Shown here: in pieces, positions 28,482 through 38,999 of the stretch | How positions within the stretch are numbered: the first letter of the stretch is position 1 | How the letters are laid out: every line of letters begins with the position of its first letter | Assembly (NCBI GenBank): GCA_039583875.1 | Contig: CM077162.1 | Coordinates: forward strand, 163,887,826 to 163,951,825 | Reading direction: 5' to 3' | From: Platanthera guangdongensis | Lineage: Eukaryota > Streptophyta > Magnoliopsida > Asparagales > Orchidaceae | Length of the DNA: 64,000 nt | Made by a program: the position numbers and the translations under genes | Notes under the pieces: generated by a model | The model's database searches: none | What the model saw: the letters and a program-made list of their open reading frames with translations, nothing else | What the model was told of the DNA's origin: nothing

Positions 28482-30570
28482 GCTTACCCATAGTATGGAC
28501 GCACAACTGGCCCTCTTTCCATAAAAGGCCGTCATTCCAGGAGAATTGGCCATCCAGCCCATCCTTTGCATAGCGTTGGAGACTTTCATCCAGCTCCATT
28601 GCTCATCGAATTCTATCCGTAAGGTCATATTGTACCCTCGTCCAGTTCAAACATGCATCGACTGTGGAATTCTTGTCAACACAAGAAATCTCTAATACTT
28701 CCAACTCCTGGATCAGACGCTCATCATGCATCTGCAACCAATTTGCCCATGACAGAACCCTTCGACTCAAGGCATCAACGACCACATTTCCCTTCCCGGG
28801 AGTATAATGAATCTTAAAGGTGTAGTCCCCAAGGAACTCCAGCCACCTTCGTTATTGCATATTCAGATCTTTTTGCTCCAACAAGTACTTTATGCTCTTA
28901 TGGTCCGTAAAGATATCCACTTTTACGCCATAAAGATAATGACTCCATAACTTCAGTGCAAAGATCACTGCCGCCAACTCCAAGTCGTGGACGGGATAAT
29001 TTTGCTCATGCACTTTCAACTGGAGAGAGCCATAAGCAATAACTTTCCCGAATTGCAGAAGAACGCAGACTAAGTCTATTCCTGAAGCATCACTATAAAT
29101 CTCATAGCCGTTTGTACCACATGGCGATGTTAACACAGGCGCCATGGTCAAACGACCCATTAGCTCTTCAAAATCTCGCACGCACTCGGCGTCCAAACGA
29201 ACTTCTGATCCTTTCACGTTAGTGTGGTCAGAGGCAAAGTGATCCGCGAGAAGTTTTCTACAAACCATCGAAAGTAGCCTGCCATTCCAAGGAAGTTCCT
29301 GACTTCGGCCACCGTAGACAACACCGACCATTCCTGTATGGCTTTTATCTTTGACTAATCCACTGCTATGCCCTCTCCACTTACCACATGGCCAAGAAAA
29401 GCCACCGATGACAGCCAAAACTCGCACTTCAAGAACTTGGCATAGAACTTATTCCTTCACAAGGTATGCAACACAACCACAAGTGGTTTGCATGATCAGC
29501 TTCAGATTGGGAGTACACCAAAATATCATCAATGAATACAATCACAAACAAGTCCAAGTACTCTCGGAACGTTCGGTGCATCAGGTCCATGAATACCAAT
29601 GGCGCATTGCACAGCCCAATCGACATTACCGTGAACTCATAATGACCGTAGTGTGTTCCAAATGCAGTCTTGGGAATGTAACCTTCCCGAATCCTCAACT
29701 GGTAATATCCAGATTTAAAATCCAATTTAGAGTAGACGGTTGATCCCACCAGCTGATCGAACAATTCATCTATCTATGGAATCAAATACTTGTTTTTCTC
29801 TGTCAGCTTATTCAATTCGCGGTAGTCAATACATAACCGCAAACCACCGTCCTTCTTTTTCACAAACAGAACAGGTGCGCTCCAAGGTGACATACTTGGG
29901 CGTATATATCCCTTCTCCAGCAACTCTTGTAATTGGACTTTCAACTCAGCCATTTCCTTTGGCGCAACGCGATATGGAGAGCGGGCCACAGGTTTTGCAC
30001 CTGGCACCAACTCAATCGTAAAGTCGATCTCTCGCTGGGGTGGCAGCCCAGGAAGATCCTTAGGAAACACATCCGCAAACTCCGATACAATCGGAACATC
30101 ACTCACATTGGCCTTTGGCTCAATAGCCTGAATCAGCATGAAGTATAACTCCGCGCCCTTCCAAACAGCCTTGACGACTTGGAGTGCAGACATCAAGGTC
30201 TCGCTCTCTCCTCGCATAACCACGAACTTAGTCTCCTACTCGGTATTCTGGCCCAGTGTGATCTCTTTTGACTGGTAGTCAATCGAGGCACGCTGCTCTG
30301 CGAGCCAGTCCATACCAAAGATCACATCAAATTCCGATATTGGTAGTACAGATGCAGTCAAACAGAAATCCCGACTTCCAATTTGAACCGCCACATCACA
30401 AGCCCTATCCGCAAGCGTCAAACAACCATTTGGTAATAACACCTTTACGCTCTCTGTCTTCACATGACTAGGTACTCCAATTCTAGCTACAAAGTCCTTA
30501 GACAGAAATGAATGTGACGCACCCGTATCAAACAGTGCTTTCGCTAACGTGTTCCGAATCATAACAAAGC
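28482..30570 (-). pseudogene. Pol 5' part of G2: protease, RT, RNase H, start of integrase
   Basis: Read from 30570 down. Protease has ALFDTGASHSFLS (intact Asp-Thr-Gly). RT has [27 protein letters not shown] and FIDDILVYS (29511-29540), and RNase H has [11 protein letters not shown] and [15 protein letters not shown]. Then comes the linker with ALSRR and the beginning of the integrase zinc region. It is cut at 28482 by G1 and continues at 18656. Stops lie at about 30236 and 29763, with frameshifts near 29465 and 29280. Compared with G1 its protease motif is intact, so different parts of the family consensus survive in each copy. Confidence 0.88.
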
Positions 30571-30645
30571 CTGTGACAACCATATCACACACAAGCCACA
30601 TACAAAGCATGTAATAAGCAAAGCAATCAATAACTTAACTCGTAC
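30571..30645 (-). other. Candidate intron at the gag/protease boundary of G2
   Basis: Minus strand: CACAG|GTACGAGTTAAG to GGTTGTCACAG|GCTTTG, 75 nt. The donor, acceptor and early in-frame TAA are the same as in G1 (22462-22554). The interior differs by a deletion of 18 nt in net length, yet both splice sites are kept. Confidence 0.68.
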
Positions 30646-31782
30646 CTGTGACGACGTCACTCTGCTTGATGGTCTCCTGTAGGCCAAGGTTGTAGACTCG
30701 GGGCTGCGCCTAGGATGCAGAGGATTCCACCACTGCCCTTCCCTTCTCAGCATAAGACACTCCCACCTTCTTTTCTCCCTTTGGTGGACCAACCTGACAA
30801 TCACGGGCGATATGCCCCACTCTTCCACAAGTAAAGCAAGTACGAGTCTCTGGCCTCGAAGTGGCCCCCGACGTTGCACTTGATGCAACCGTAGAAGGAG
30901 CATGTCCAAAAGACTTGGACCTCTTGCCCCATTTCTTTTTAGAATACGATTTCCCAGGTCCGGGCGCCTTGAACTCCGGCTTTGTCACCGCCAAGGCCCG
31001 CTTTCCTTGCACCCTTTTCATATCCTTCTCTAGCGCGCAGACAGTATCAACCAATGCATGGAACCCTTGGTTTACTGAACTCAAAAGCAGGAATCTCAAC
31101 TCGTCCCGCAATCCTTCATAGAACCTATTGGTTTTCCTTCGCTCATCGGCGAAGATGGAGACCGCATATCGTCCCAACCGTGTGAACTCATGCAGGTATA
31201 TCTCCACACTACCTTCTCCTTGCGTGAGCAGTTGGAACTCATTTTCCATGGCAATACGCTGTGCTGCTGGTAGGTGCTTGGCCAGGAATAGTCACGAGAA
31301 CTCCTCAATCGACACTTGTGTTAACTGCCTGCCCGCTAAGTGGTGTAACTCGATCTCGTCCCACCATAGCCGCGCCTCTCCTTCCAATAAGAAGGTGGAC
31401 AAGGTGACCTTCTGATCTTCCTCCATCCTAATCGCTGTCAAGATACGCATGACACACGAAAACCAGTCCTCCACCTGCATAGGGGATCCTATACCCATAA
31501 ACATCGGTGGATTGAAGCTCATGAACAGCTTCAACTGCCTTTCAGCTGCTCGAGGATCCACAACCGCAATAGGTTCTGGACTCGCCGTAACCTGTTCTGC
31601 CCTCAATGCCAGCTACGCCTGCCCTTGAGCCTGCCCAGTAGGCTGTGCTTGAATCATGGCAAACAGGGCCTCAGCGACTAAGCAGACAGTTTCCGCAGAA
31701 GGGGAGGTGTAGGCACCTCAGGTGGTGTCGTACTCTCATCAGAACGCTGGGGCTCCAACTGCCCAGCACCACTCCGCGTCAC
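30646..31782 (-). pseudogene. Gag of G2 (exon 2), with stops and one frameshift
   Basis: Capsid domain with FMSFNPPMFMGIG, LLEGEARLWWDEIE and FTRLGRYAV, then an intact CCHC knuckle CFTCGRVGHIARDC (about 30805-30846). After the acceptor at 31783 the reading starts like G1's. A missing T near 31710 shifts the frame before it rejoins the G1-like sequence. Stops: about 31617 (TAG), 31292 (TGA) and 30710 (TAG). Basic KKKWGKRSK lies between capsid and knuckle. Despite the breaks, colinearity with G1 gag is continuous. Confidence 0.83.
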
Positions 31783-31984
31783 CTATAGTGGACAAGACAC
31801 ACACATTAGCAACCTTACATAAGCAATAACAACAATATAGGAACATGCAGGTTCCTCAAACAAGTGTATTTACATTTCTATATGGACATTCAAGAGTTCA
31901 TTAGTGTTAATGTGGTTCACACATACAAGTGCTCGCCACCCAAGAAAAGAATTCGACCAAGAATTTGAAAGGGAAAGACCGAGA

Positions 31985-31996
31985 CAACTGATACCA
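31985..31996 (-). other. Primer binding site of G2
   Basis: Minus strand TGGTATCAGTTG, four bases inside the 5' LTR boundary at 32001. This matches the G1 layout. Confidence 0.72.
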
Positions 31997-32000
31997 AAAA

Positions 32001-34411
32001 TGTAATGACTACATCCGTTCATCCGAGGCCCCACACCATATGCCACAAAACAGGCGGCAAAGTCACGGGTTGATATCAAAGTTGCGCATCCTAACTCATA
32101 ACATTCTAGCGAAAGCTTTTAACAGAAATACTGAACTCCAACCATGAATGTCCACTAACATAAACACCCACATTTATATAGGAATGTGCGTAAAATACAT
32201 ATCATTTGGCCTTATGGCCTTACAATTGCTCGTTATAAAAGTGGCTTCCAAACATCGGTGCGCAGGCCGGCCACACATGAACAAAACACAACATTTTAGC
32301 TTAGCCTTCAAGGGCTAGCAGTAGTAGCAGTAGCAGAGACTTCAACCTTTATATGTCCCGCTCGGCTCTCCAGCACCTGTACAAGGACAGCCCACCCATC
32401 GGTGGCAAACAAGGCAACGGTCAACATTCAGCTGATCAATTTATTACGGCCCTACCCCTTACCCGGGGCAGTGGTATTCCTTCCATGTAGGTATAGTCAT
32501 TCATATGCAGATATATAGATATCACACATTGGACTCTCACGCACAAACATTCCATCACAACCGTCAGCCACGCGACCCGACGATCCGTGCACTCAGGGCA
32601 TATTCTTGGTGTACCGACGAACCAGGGTCCCACCACCGTATCAGGGCCGAAACTTAATGGTAAAATTGAGCATTTTGCTCCAGGGCGTGCAACCGGAGAC
32701 TTTAGTCTTAGTGGCACGCAGGCCTAAGACTCTCGCTATGCGCTCCAACAGACCGTACTTTCAGGTTTTCAAGTCAGACGGACATAACGCAGGTCAGATC
32801 AACCACCCCCCGTTGCTCAAGTCACCTTGCCATCACCGAATACTAATGTACTCGCGGCTAAATAAAAGGCGCGGGTCGGTTTCACCTTTCCTGTTCGGCA
32901 CGAGGCCTTTTCCCAAGAGCACATCAAGCTCACAATAGCCACAATGTCCACCATGGACTTTCTCGACATTCATAGGTTAGCTAGGAGCCACAACCAGCGT
33001 TAGCGACAGAACTCACTTTCCGTCCCTAGCCCCAACCTTAGCTAGCTCACGTGGCCAGCAATTACTACAGCCATGTGCAGGACCAGAAACACTGGTCTTT
33101 CAAGTATACAACACAAATACTTGCGGGTATTTTTTTGGGCTTCCATACCAGTACTTCCTGCTACTACCCTTCACAGGCACAACCCATCAAGCATCACAAG
33201 CATCAGAGGGTATTTTTCTGGACTACCACTCAAGTACTTCATGTTACTGCCCTTCACAGGTCCAACCCATCGACTACATACACTACAAGTTTCATCGCGG
33301 AGTCTTCTCTAGTGTATAAATGCAACATCACCAATCCAGACCAACCTGTCCAGATGGGCTTCACACAGCATTCCTATTCCGTACTCCATTTTCGGATCTA
33401 TATGTCAAACCATTGGGGATTCCAAGAATCAACCCAAGGAAATCCCTTCACAATCCACCCTCTGGTGGGGAAATTCCATGCACATGCCAAAAAGGAAGCC
33501 TTCACATGGCTAAGAAGGAAGATCGTTACCCTTGAAGACCTCTTTGGAGCCATGGAATTCTAACCGGCTGGAAAGCACCGCAGCGGCCTTGCCTCCACAA
33601 CGCTAGCCTCGGATCTCAAATCGGAACGCAGCAGCTCCACCGGTAGCCGGCTCCCCTCTCCTCCTCCTCCTTCCTCTCTCTAGATTCTTAGAAAGAGAGT
33701 GGCCAAGATCAAAATGAGATTTCCCTTCTCATTCTCGGCCTGAAAGAAGCAGGGAGGACCCTAAGCCATCAGATTCTAGCTGAAGAAAATGGATGGCCAC
33801 AATTTTGCCACAAAAGGCTAATTTTTGGCTGACACTACCTGTGACACGCCCGTGTCACAGGTCGTGTACCTGAAGCAACACACAACCAACTCATCCAGAA
33901 CATTATACGGCCTTATGACACGCCCGTATCACATGACGTGTAACTTGACACGGCTTCAGAAACGCCCATGTCTAGTCCGTGTACCTCAGGTGGTACACAA
34001 CCATCTCAACCTGAGCAAGACTAGGCCAAGTGACACGCCTGTGTCACAGGCCGTGTGCCCAGAGACACACCTGTGTCCTACCCATGTTCACCAGGCCGCA
34101 CTGCCCAGGCCAAATCCAGAAAAGGAGACGGACACTGACACACCCATTTCACAGGCCGTGTGCCCTTACACAACTACAGACACGCCTCTACCTGGTATTT
34201 CGTCGAGCGAAGTTCGTCGACCAGAGGGGGATACGCCCCCTGACACGCCCGTATTGCAGGTCGTGTTCCCTCTCGAGAACTTGTCGAGTGCAGTTCACCG
34301 AGCACTCAACAGACTGCTCATCTATATAGAGCAGGACACTCCCTGGGACACGCCCGTGTCCCAGGCCGTGTCACCCAACTGGAACCCATTCCTGGGATTT
34401 GGGGTATTACA
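32001..34411 (-). repeat. 5' LTR of G2
   Basis: This is 2411 bp; its minus-strand reading begins TGTAATACCCC at 34411 and ends GTCATTACA at 32001. It contains an intact start exon (ATG 33553 down to 33530), CACGCCCGTGTCAC-type palindromes (about 33840-34380), the TTCGTCGAGCGAAGTTCGTC block (about 34199) and GAAGTACTGG-type units at about 33090-33290. Confidence 0.92.
33530..33553 (-). CDS. Candidate LTR-encoded first exon of G2 gag (MAPKRSSR)
   Basis: Minus strand: ATG GCT CCA AAG AGG and three further codons, then a GTAACG donor at 33529. The acceptor at 31783 (ACTATAG|GTGACGCG) corresponds exactly to the one in G1. The peptide equals that of G1 although the Arg and Lys codons differ. It is preserved in both LTRs of G2. 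Confidence 0.62.
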
Positions 34412-34495
34412 ACCCCTATCTCCTCTAATTATTGGCCACCCTCTACTCTCCATACCTAAGGCAACCGACAACCCTCTACCACCACCCGAGCAGCC
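34412..34495. other. CT-rich sliver between G2 and the G3 LTR
   Basis: It begins with the ACCCC duplication and continues the CT-rich DNA that ends at 14951. CCACCACCCGAGCA occurs here (about 34478) and in similar form before G2 (about 14930). Confidence 0.6.
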
Positions 34496-35851
34496 TGTAA
34501 CACCCCCAAAAGGAGTAGGCAAAAATAGGCTAAAATTCGAACCGGGGTTCGATGAACGTCGAACCGGCGTTCGACGAACATCGAACTGTCGTTCGACGAA
34601 CTTCGAACCGGCGTTCGACGAACGTCGAACCGGCGTTTGACGAACGTCAAACTGACGCTCGACGAATGTGTTGCTGTTATACTGCTACTCTTCTTTCGAC
34701 AAATGTCGACCAACGTTCGACGAATGCTGAACAACGTGTACGACGAACGACTGTCTTGAGTTCGACGATTGTCGAATGGCCTTCACATTTAACTACCTTC
34801 TCGAGCTCGACGAAAGTCGAACGGAGTTTGGAGTAACAACGGCCGATGAGAGGTGGGTTGACTTTTCAACTCAAATCGTGGCTGTTGCTTTAGGATAAGA
34901 TGAGATCATGTGGTTGGTGTTAAAACCGAGGCTACTTATGCAGAGGGTTATAAATTGAGGAATTTATTGTTCCCTTCTCCACTCTCTCTTCCTTTCATCT
35001 CCTTTGAGTGTTCTTGGATGAAGGACCTAAGGAGTGCTGGAGAAGATCTTATGGGTAGAATCAAGATCTGAGCTAGATCCGCGAAGGGGAAAGTGAGGCA
35101 CTCACTTCCATCCTCGTAGAAAAGCTTTGTCATGGCTCCGAAGAGAACGACAAGGGTAACAATCTTTTTTCTTGTACATGTGAAGTCCTTATTTTGGAAT
35201 GTGCATGGAATCCACCACCAACCGGTGGGGAATCGAGGGATTTCTGTTGGGTCGATTCATATTATCCCCAATTACATTTGCATATAGATCCGGAAATGTG
35301 TAGTACAAAATAGGCATGCTGTGTGAAGCCCATCCGGACAGGTTGGTCTGGATTGGTGATGCTTTCTTTTGCGCACCGGAGAAGACTCTGCGTATAAACG
35401 AGTATTTTAAAAAGTTAGTTGGTTATGCCTGTGAAGTAGAGTAACAAGAAGTACTGGAGTGGAGTTCCAGGAAAATACCCTCGAAATTCATGTGCTGTAT
35501 GCCATGGAAAAACCAGTGCTTTTGGCACTGCAAGATGCTGCAGGGTTTGGGTTGAGTTTGGGCACAGAAAGAGAGCTTCTGTTGGCCCCGCCAAGTGATC
35601 CTGACAAACACTGACATTGACTCCCTTTTTTTGATTGTGAAGCCAGTCCATAGAGGATAGTGTGGCTAGTGTGAGCTATGAGCTCTTAAAGGCCAGTGAG
35701 CCGAACGGACAAGGGGAAGCCGACACGCGTCAGTCTAGACATTGAACTGGTGATTTGAGCAACGGGCAAGGGCTGAACTGTATCCACGTTATGGTTGTCT
35801 AACTTGAGTACCTAAGTTGTTGCCATTCGTTAGGATCACATAATGAGAGTC
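34496..35851 (+). repeat. Partial LTR of a third chromovirus subfamily (G3)
   Basis: It starts TGTAACACCCCC and is colinear with the G1 LTR in parts: ATGGCTCCGAAGAG with a GTAAC donor (35132-35158), the GGTTGGTCTGGATTGGTGATG region (about 35341), one GAAGTACTGGAGTGG unit (about 35450) and CATAATGAGAGTC at about 35839. At that point homology stops and a copia-like LTR begins. Its first 330 bp is full of GTTCGACGAAC-type palindromes in place of the CACGGGCGTG ones. No internal region or second LTR is visible. Confidence 0.75.
35132..35155 (+). CDS. LTR start exon copy in G3 (MAPKRTTR)
   Basis: ATG GCT CCG AAG AGA ACG ACA AGG followed by GTAACAATC. It has the same length, position in the LTR and donor as in G1 and G2, with Ser replaced by Thr twice and synonymous changes elsewhere. 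No downstream gag remains, so this copy cannot act now. Confidence 0.5.
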
Positions 35852-37026
35852 GAACTAAGTCTAAAGTTCGTCGAACTGAACATAGTCTTTCGTCAAACTA
35901 AGTTTAGCTTTTGTCGAACTAAATTTAAAGTTCGTCGAACTAAATTTAAAGTTCGTCGAACTGAATTTACACTTTCGTCAAACTGATCTTGCCGTTCGTC
36001 GAACGGAGCTTAGCGTTCGTCGAGCTCAATACCTAGACAGACAAAATTTTATCTAAGTGTTGTGGCATTGAGTGATACCTACTCACTCAATGCCTTTGGT
36101 TCTAATGATTAAATTTTGTCTAAGTCCACATATGCTGTGTCATGCTGACGTCAGCAAAGTAAAAAGACAACCAAAATTCAAATGTTGCGGAAATTCTGCT
36201 AGAGACGTTGGCGGCCAGCTGTTATCATCTTCTGCACTTTCCAAGAAATGTTTTCATCATTAAGTGTTGGGGCCCACATACAACAAAGAGCCATTGAATC
36301 AGGAGTACATGGAAAGCGTGTACTGAATGGCTAAATCTCAACCATCAATCCTGGTGTTCGGACCCGCTGCTTGATTGGCGTTCAGAGAATAAAAAGACAA
36401 AGGCATACCGAGGAAGACACTCTTTGGAAAAAAAACAATCAGGTAGTTCTTCTTCTCCATCATTGTTGTAGAGAAAAAGAACAGGAAGCTCAAGTCATCA
36501 AGACAAAGAGTAAGTTAGCTGTTGATATCAACATCGTCAACAACAAGATAGCCGATGTGATCTTCATCTCCACCAGCAAGCTAGTCCAGAGTATTTCTCT
36601 GAGGAAAGAGGAAGCAGCCAAGGGCCGACCCTTGCTGCAAGTTCTTCACAGTACCAGCTGTACAAGCATCCTGAAGATTCTAATCTGGAAGATGTGAAGA
36701 GAAGTAGCTGTGAAGAGAAGATTCTCCATCCTTATTGCTGTGAAGAAAGGAGTAGGGCTGAGATTCTTCCAGCTCAGGTTGCAGCAAAATCTACTGTAGT
36801 TACTTCTCTAGTTCCAGCTGGATAAAATCCCTGGTGCTGATAAGAGGAAGTTTGGTCTAAGTGTTTCTTAGTCCAGATAAGTAGACTCAGGAAATATATT
36901 TCTTAGAGTCATGGTTGGGCAGAGTTTATCTCAGTCTAGGTAGATTAGCATAGTGAAATTTCACTGGTGGCAAGTCATCACTCCAACCCGCTTTCATCCT
37001 GTAGGATCCAAGTGTGGATCTGACAT

Positions 37027-37266
37027 GAAAGGTCTTTGTGACCTGTGGTTTGGCTTTGTGCCTTGTGAAAGGTCTTTGTAACCTGTGGTTTGGCTTTGTG
37101 CCTTATGAAAGGTCTTTGTGATCTATGGTTTGGCTTTGTGCCTTGTGAAAGGTCATTATGACCTGTGGTTTTGCTTTGTGCTTAGTGAAAGGTCTTTTTG
37201 ACATGTGGTTTGGCTTTGTGCCTAGTGAAAGGTCTTAGTGACCTGTGGTTCGGCTTAGTGCATAAG
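37027..37266 (+). repeat. Six-copy 40-bp tandem repeat in the LTR of D
   Basis: Units start at 37027, 37067, 37107, 37147, 37187 and 37227, with exactly 40 bp spacing throughout. Each begins GAAAGGTCTTTGTGACCTG and contains TGGTTTGGCTTTGTGCC. They differ only by substitutions. A degraded seventh unit runs to about 37290. Confidence 0.9.
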
Positions 37267-37405
37267 TGGTAGGTCTGTGTGACCTGTGAGATCCTGCGGG
37301 ATCTGAGGTGTAAGCTCTTTGGAGCAAGCTTTGGAGAAGTGCCTAGTCCAACAAGATAGTTGGATAGGTGGGAGGGAAAGTGGATGTACCCAGTTGGGGG
37401 ACCAC

Positions 37406-37412
37406 TATAAAT
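37406..37412 (+). promoter_or_regulatory. TATA box in the LTR of D
   Basis: GGGGGACCACTATAAATCAC, about 180 bp before the LTR end, is the same context as in the other copia LTRs. Confidence 0.55.
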
Positions 37413-37587
37413 CACTGTGTGCTTTTTTGTGTTATTTTTCTTTGTGCAGGTTGTGTACTTTTTGCAAGCATAAAATAACCTAAAGCCAAAGCTCTTAAAG
37501 AACTATTTAAGAAATCAGGAAAGAGATCAATAACCTATTCACCCCCCTCTAGATGATTTAGCTATCCTTGAAAACAAGACTTTCAAG

Positions 37588-37600
37588 TGGTATCAGAGGG
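37588..37600 (+). other. Primer binding site of element D
   Basis: TGGTATCAGAGGG follows the LTR end after two bases and closely fits the initiator-Met tRNA site. Confidence 0.8.
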
Positions 37601-37745
37601 AGGTTACCCAAAAAGTACCTAACAGGCTGAGTTAACCTCCAAGGATAGCAAAAAGGTTAAACTTATGTGTTTAAAGTTGAACCATAAGGTGTGGAACTCT
37701 ATGGAGCATCAAATTTGCAGAGAGGACAAGAACATCATTTGACTG

Positions 37746-38999
37746 TTGGCTGCTCTTGATGAAGAAGGTGAAAGCAGATGCTATGGACCAATAGCTACAC
37801 CAGAAGATGAATCTTACCATGATCAGCCTAGTCAACATAAGGTATATTCCCCTTCTAGCTCATCCTCAAAGTCTGGATATGAATCCGGTAAAGACTCTGA
37901 TGTCTCCTCTTCAAGTGATGATGAGGGTCCTTTGATAGAGGATGAATTCAATTAATTGATTGACAATCATGCTGTCCTTCTAAAAGCTTTCAAGGAAAGC
38001 TGGCTGCTTGTTAAGAAAAAAGCAGAGGAAATAGCCTCCCTACAGAACACTGATTCCTAGTAAGATGAAGTTTCATCCTTGCTATGTCTAAAAGAGAGGG
38101 AAGCAGCCCATATGAAGATCATGGTAGATATCCATGTTGAGTCCTTAAAATACAAGGACTCTATTATCAAGAATCTTGAAGAGAAACTTGAAAGGGAGAA
38201 GTGGATAGTGGCAAACTTCTCTAAGATAGATGCTATCAAGAGAAAATCTTAATCTGAGTGGATTTCAAAAGTTATCCAATCTCAGAGGAGAGGCAAAGCT
38301 CCTGTTGTGCCACAGTCATCCTCTCCCAAGATAATCCTCCCATCCAATAGGTATGACCAAGGTTGCATGTATGGTCACTAAAAGAATGAGAATCTTCCTT
38401 GTAAGACTACAAATGTCTCTTACAATGGAAGAAGAAAGGACATGGGAATGAGTGCATTTATGGCTCCCCATGAACAAATACAAATGGCCCAATCTGGACC
38501 ATTTATATTTGGTTCCTCAGCCCCAACTCACAAGGCTAAGGCAGTGGCTCTCACTCAAGCCCATCCAACAAGAACACAGACCAAGGGTCAGTCTACCAGT
38601 AAGCCTAACTTGGCTTGTTCTGATAATATAAATAGCTTGTCTATTGCAAATAAGACAGCTGTAAATACCATTCAAGGCAATCAAAGAAATCCTGTTGGAA
38701 GAATGACCTTCAGTCAGATCCTTGCTGAAAGGAACCTGAAGAAAGTTGCTGCTCGTCTTCCTTTTATTCGGTTAGCAGTTAACCACACTACAAGACCTGC
38801 TCAGAAAAGAAGATATAATATTCATGAGTGATGGTGCTGTGGAAAGGTGGGGCATTTTGCCGTAGATTTCTGACACAATCCTTTTGTAAATAAAGCAAGA
38901 GTTATCCTACCTGTCAGAAATTCTACAGGTAGGCAAGTTAGATTTCAGTCTAATCAAAACCTAGGACCCAACACCTATTGGGGTCTTAAGGTAAGATAA
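37746..38999 (+). pseudogene. Decayed Gag-like ORF of element D
   Basis: A single frame with homologous character runs from about 37746 to the stop near 38997, broken by stops at about 37953, 38058, 38250, 38379, 38829 and 38871. It encodes an acidic Ser-rich part, a coiled-coil-like segment (about 38070-38230), a long basic/polar region, and a zinc-knuckle remnant (WCCGKVGHFAVDF, about 38832-38870) whose last Cys is lost. It ends with GPNTYWGLK, recalling the Trp-containing ends of Sirevirus Gags. The true N-terminus is unclear because the 150 bp after the primer site has no ATG in this frame that I trust. Confidence 0.6.

Larger units (their letters stand above)
14952..34411 (-). mobile_element. 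Tekay/Del-type chromovirus G2, minus strand, split by G1
   Basis: On the minus strand: a 5' LTR (34411-32001), primer site, gag, a short intron, protease-RT-RNase H-integrase-chromodomain, polypurine tract and a 3' LTR (17260-14952). The target duplication is ACCCC at 14947-14951 and 34412-34416. Its integrase is interrupted by G1, with TSD GCTTA. LTRs start TGTAA and end TTACA. Without G1 (and one GCTTA copy) the element is about 9.6 kb. Many stops and frameshifts mean it is inactive. Confidence 0.93.
35852..37585 (+). repeat. 5' LTR of element D, missing its start
   Basis: The LTR ends CCCCCCTCTAGATGA...CTTTCA at 37585, like the other copia LTRs here. It holds GTTCGTCGAAC-type palindromes (35870-36030), a hairpin GGCATTGAGTGA/TCACTCAATGCC (36064-36094), a 40-bp tandem array (37027-37266) and a TATA box at 37406. 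No TGTTGG start is visible; the left edge is a junction with G3 at about 35851. Confidence 0.7.

Noticed and set aside
36371..36697. A 108-codon ORF in the D LTR as a host exon
   Set aside because: It lies in the transcribed leader part of an LTR, with no domain and no codon pattern shared with another copy.
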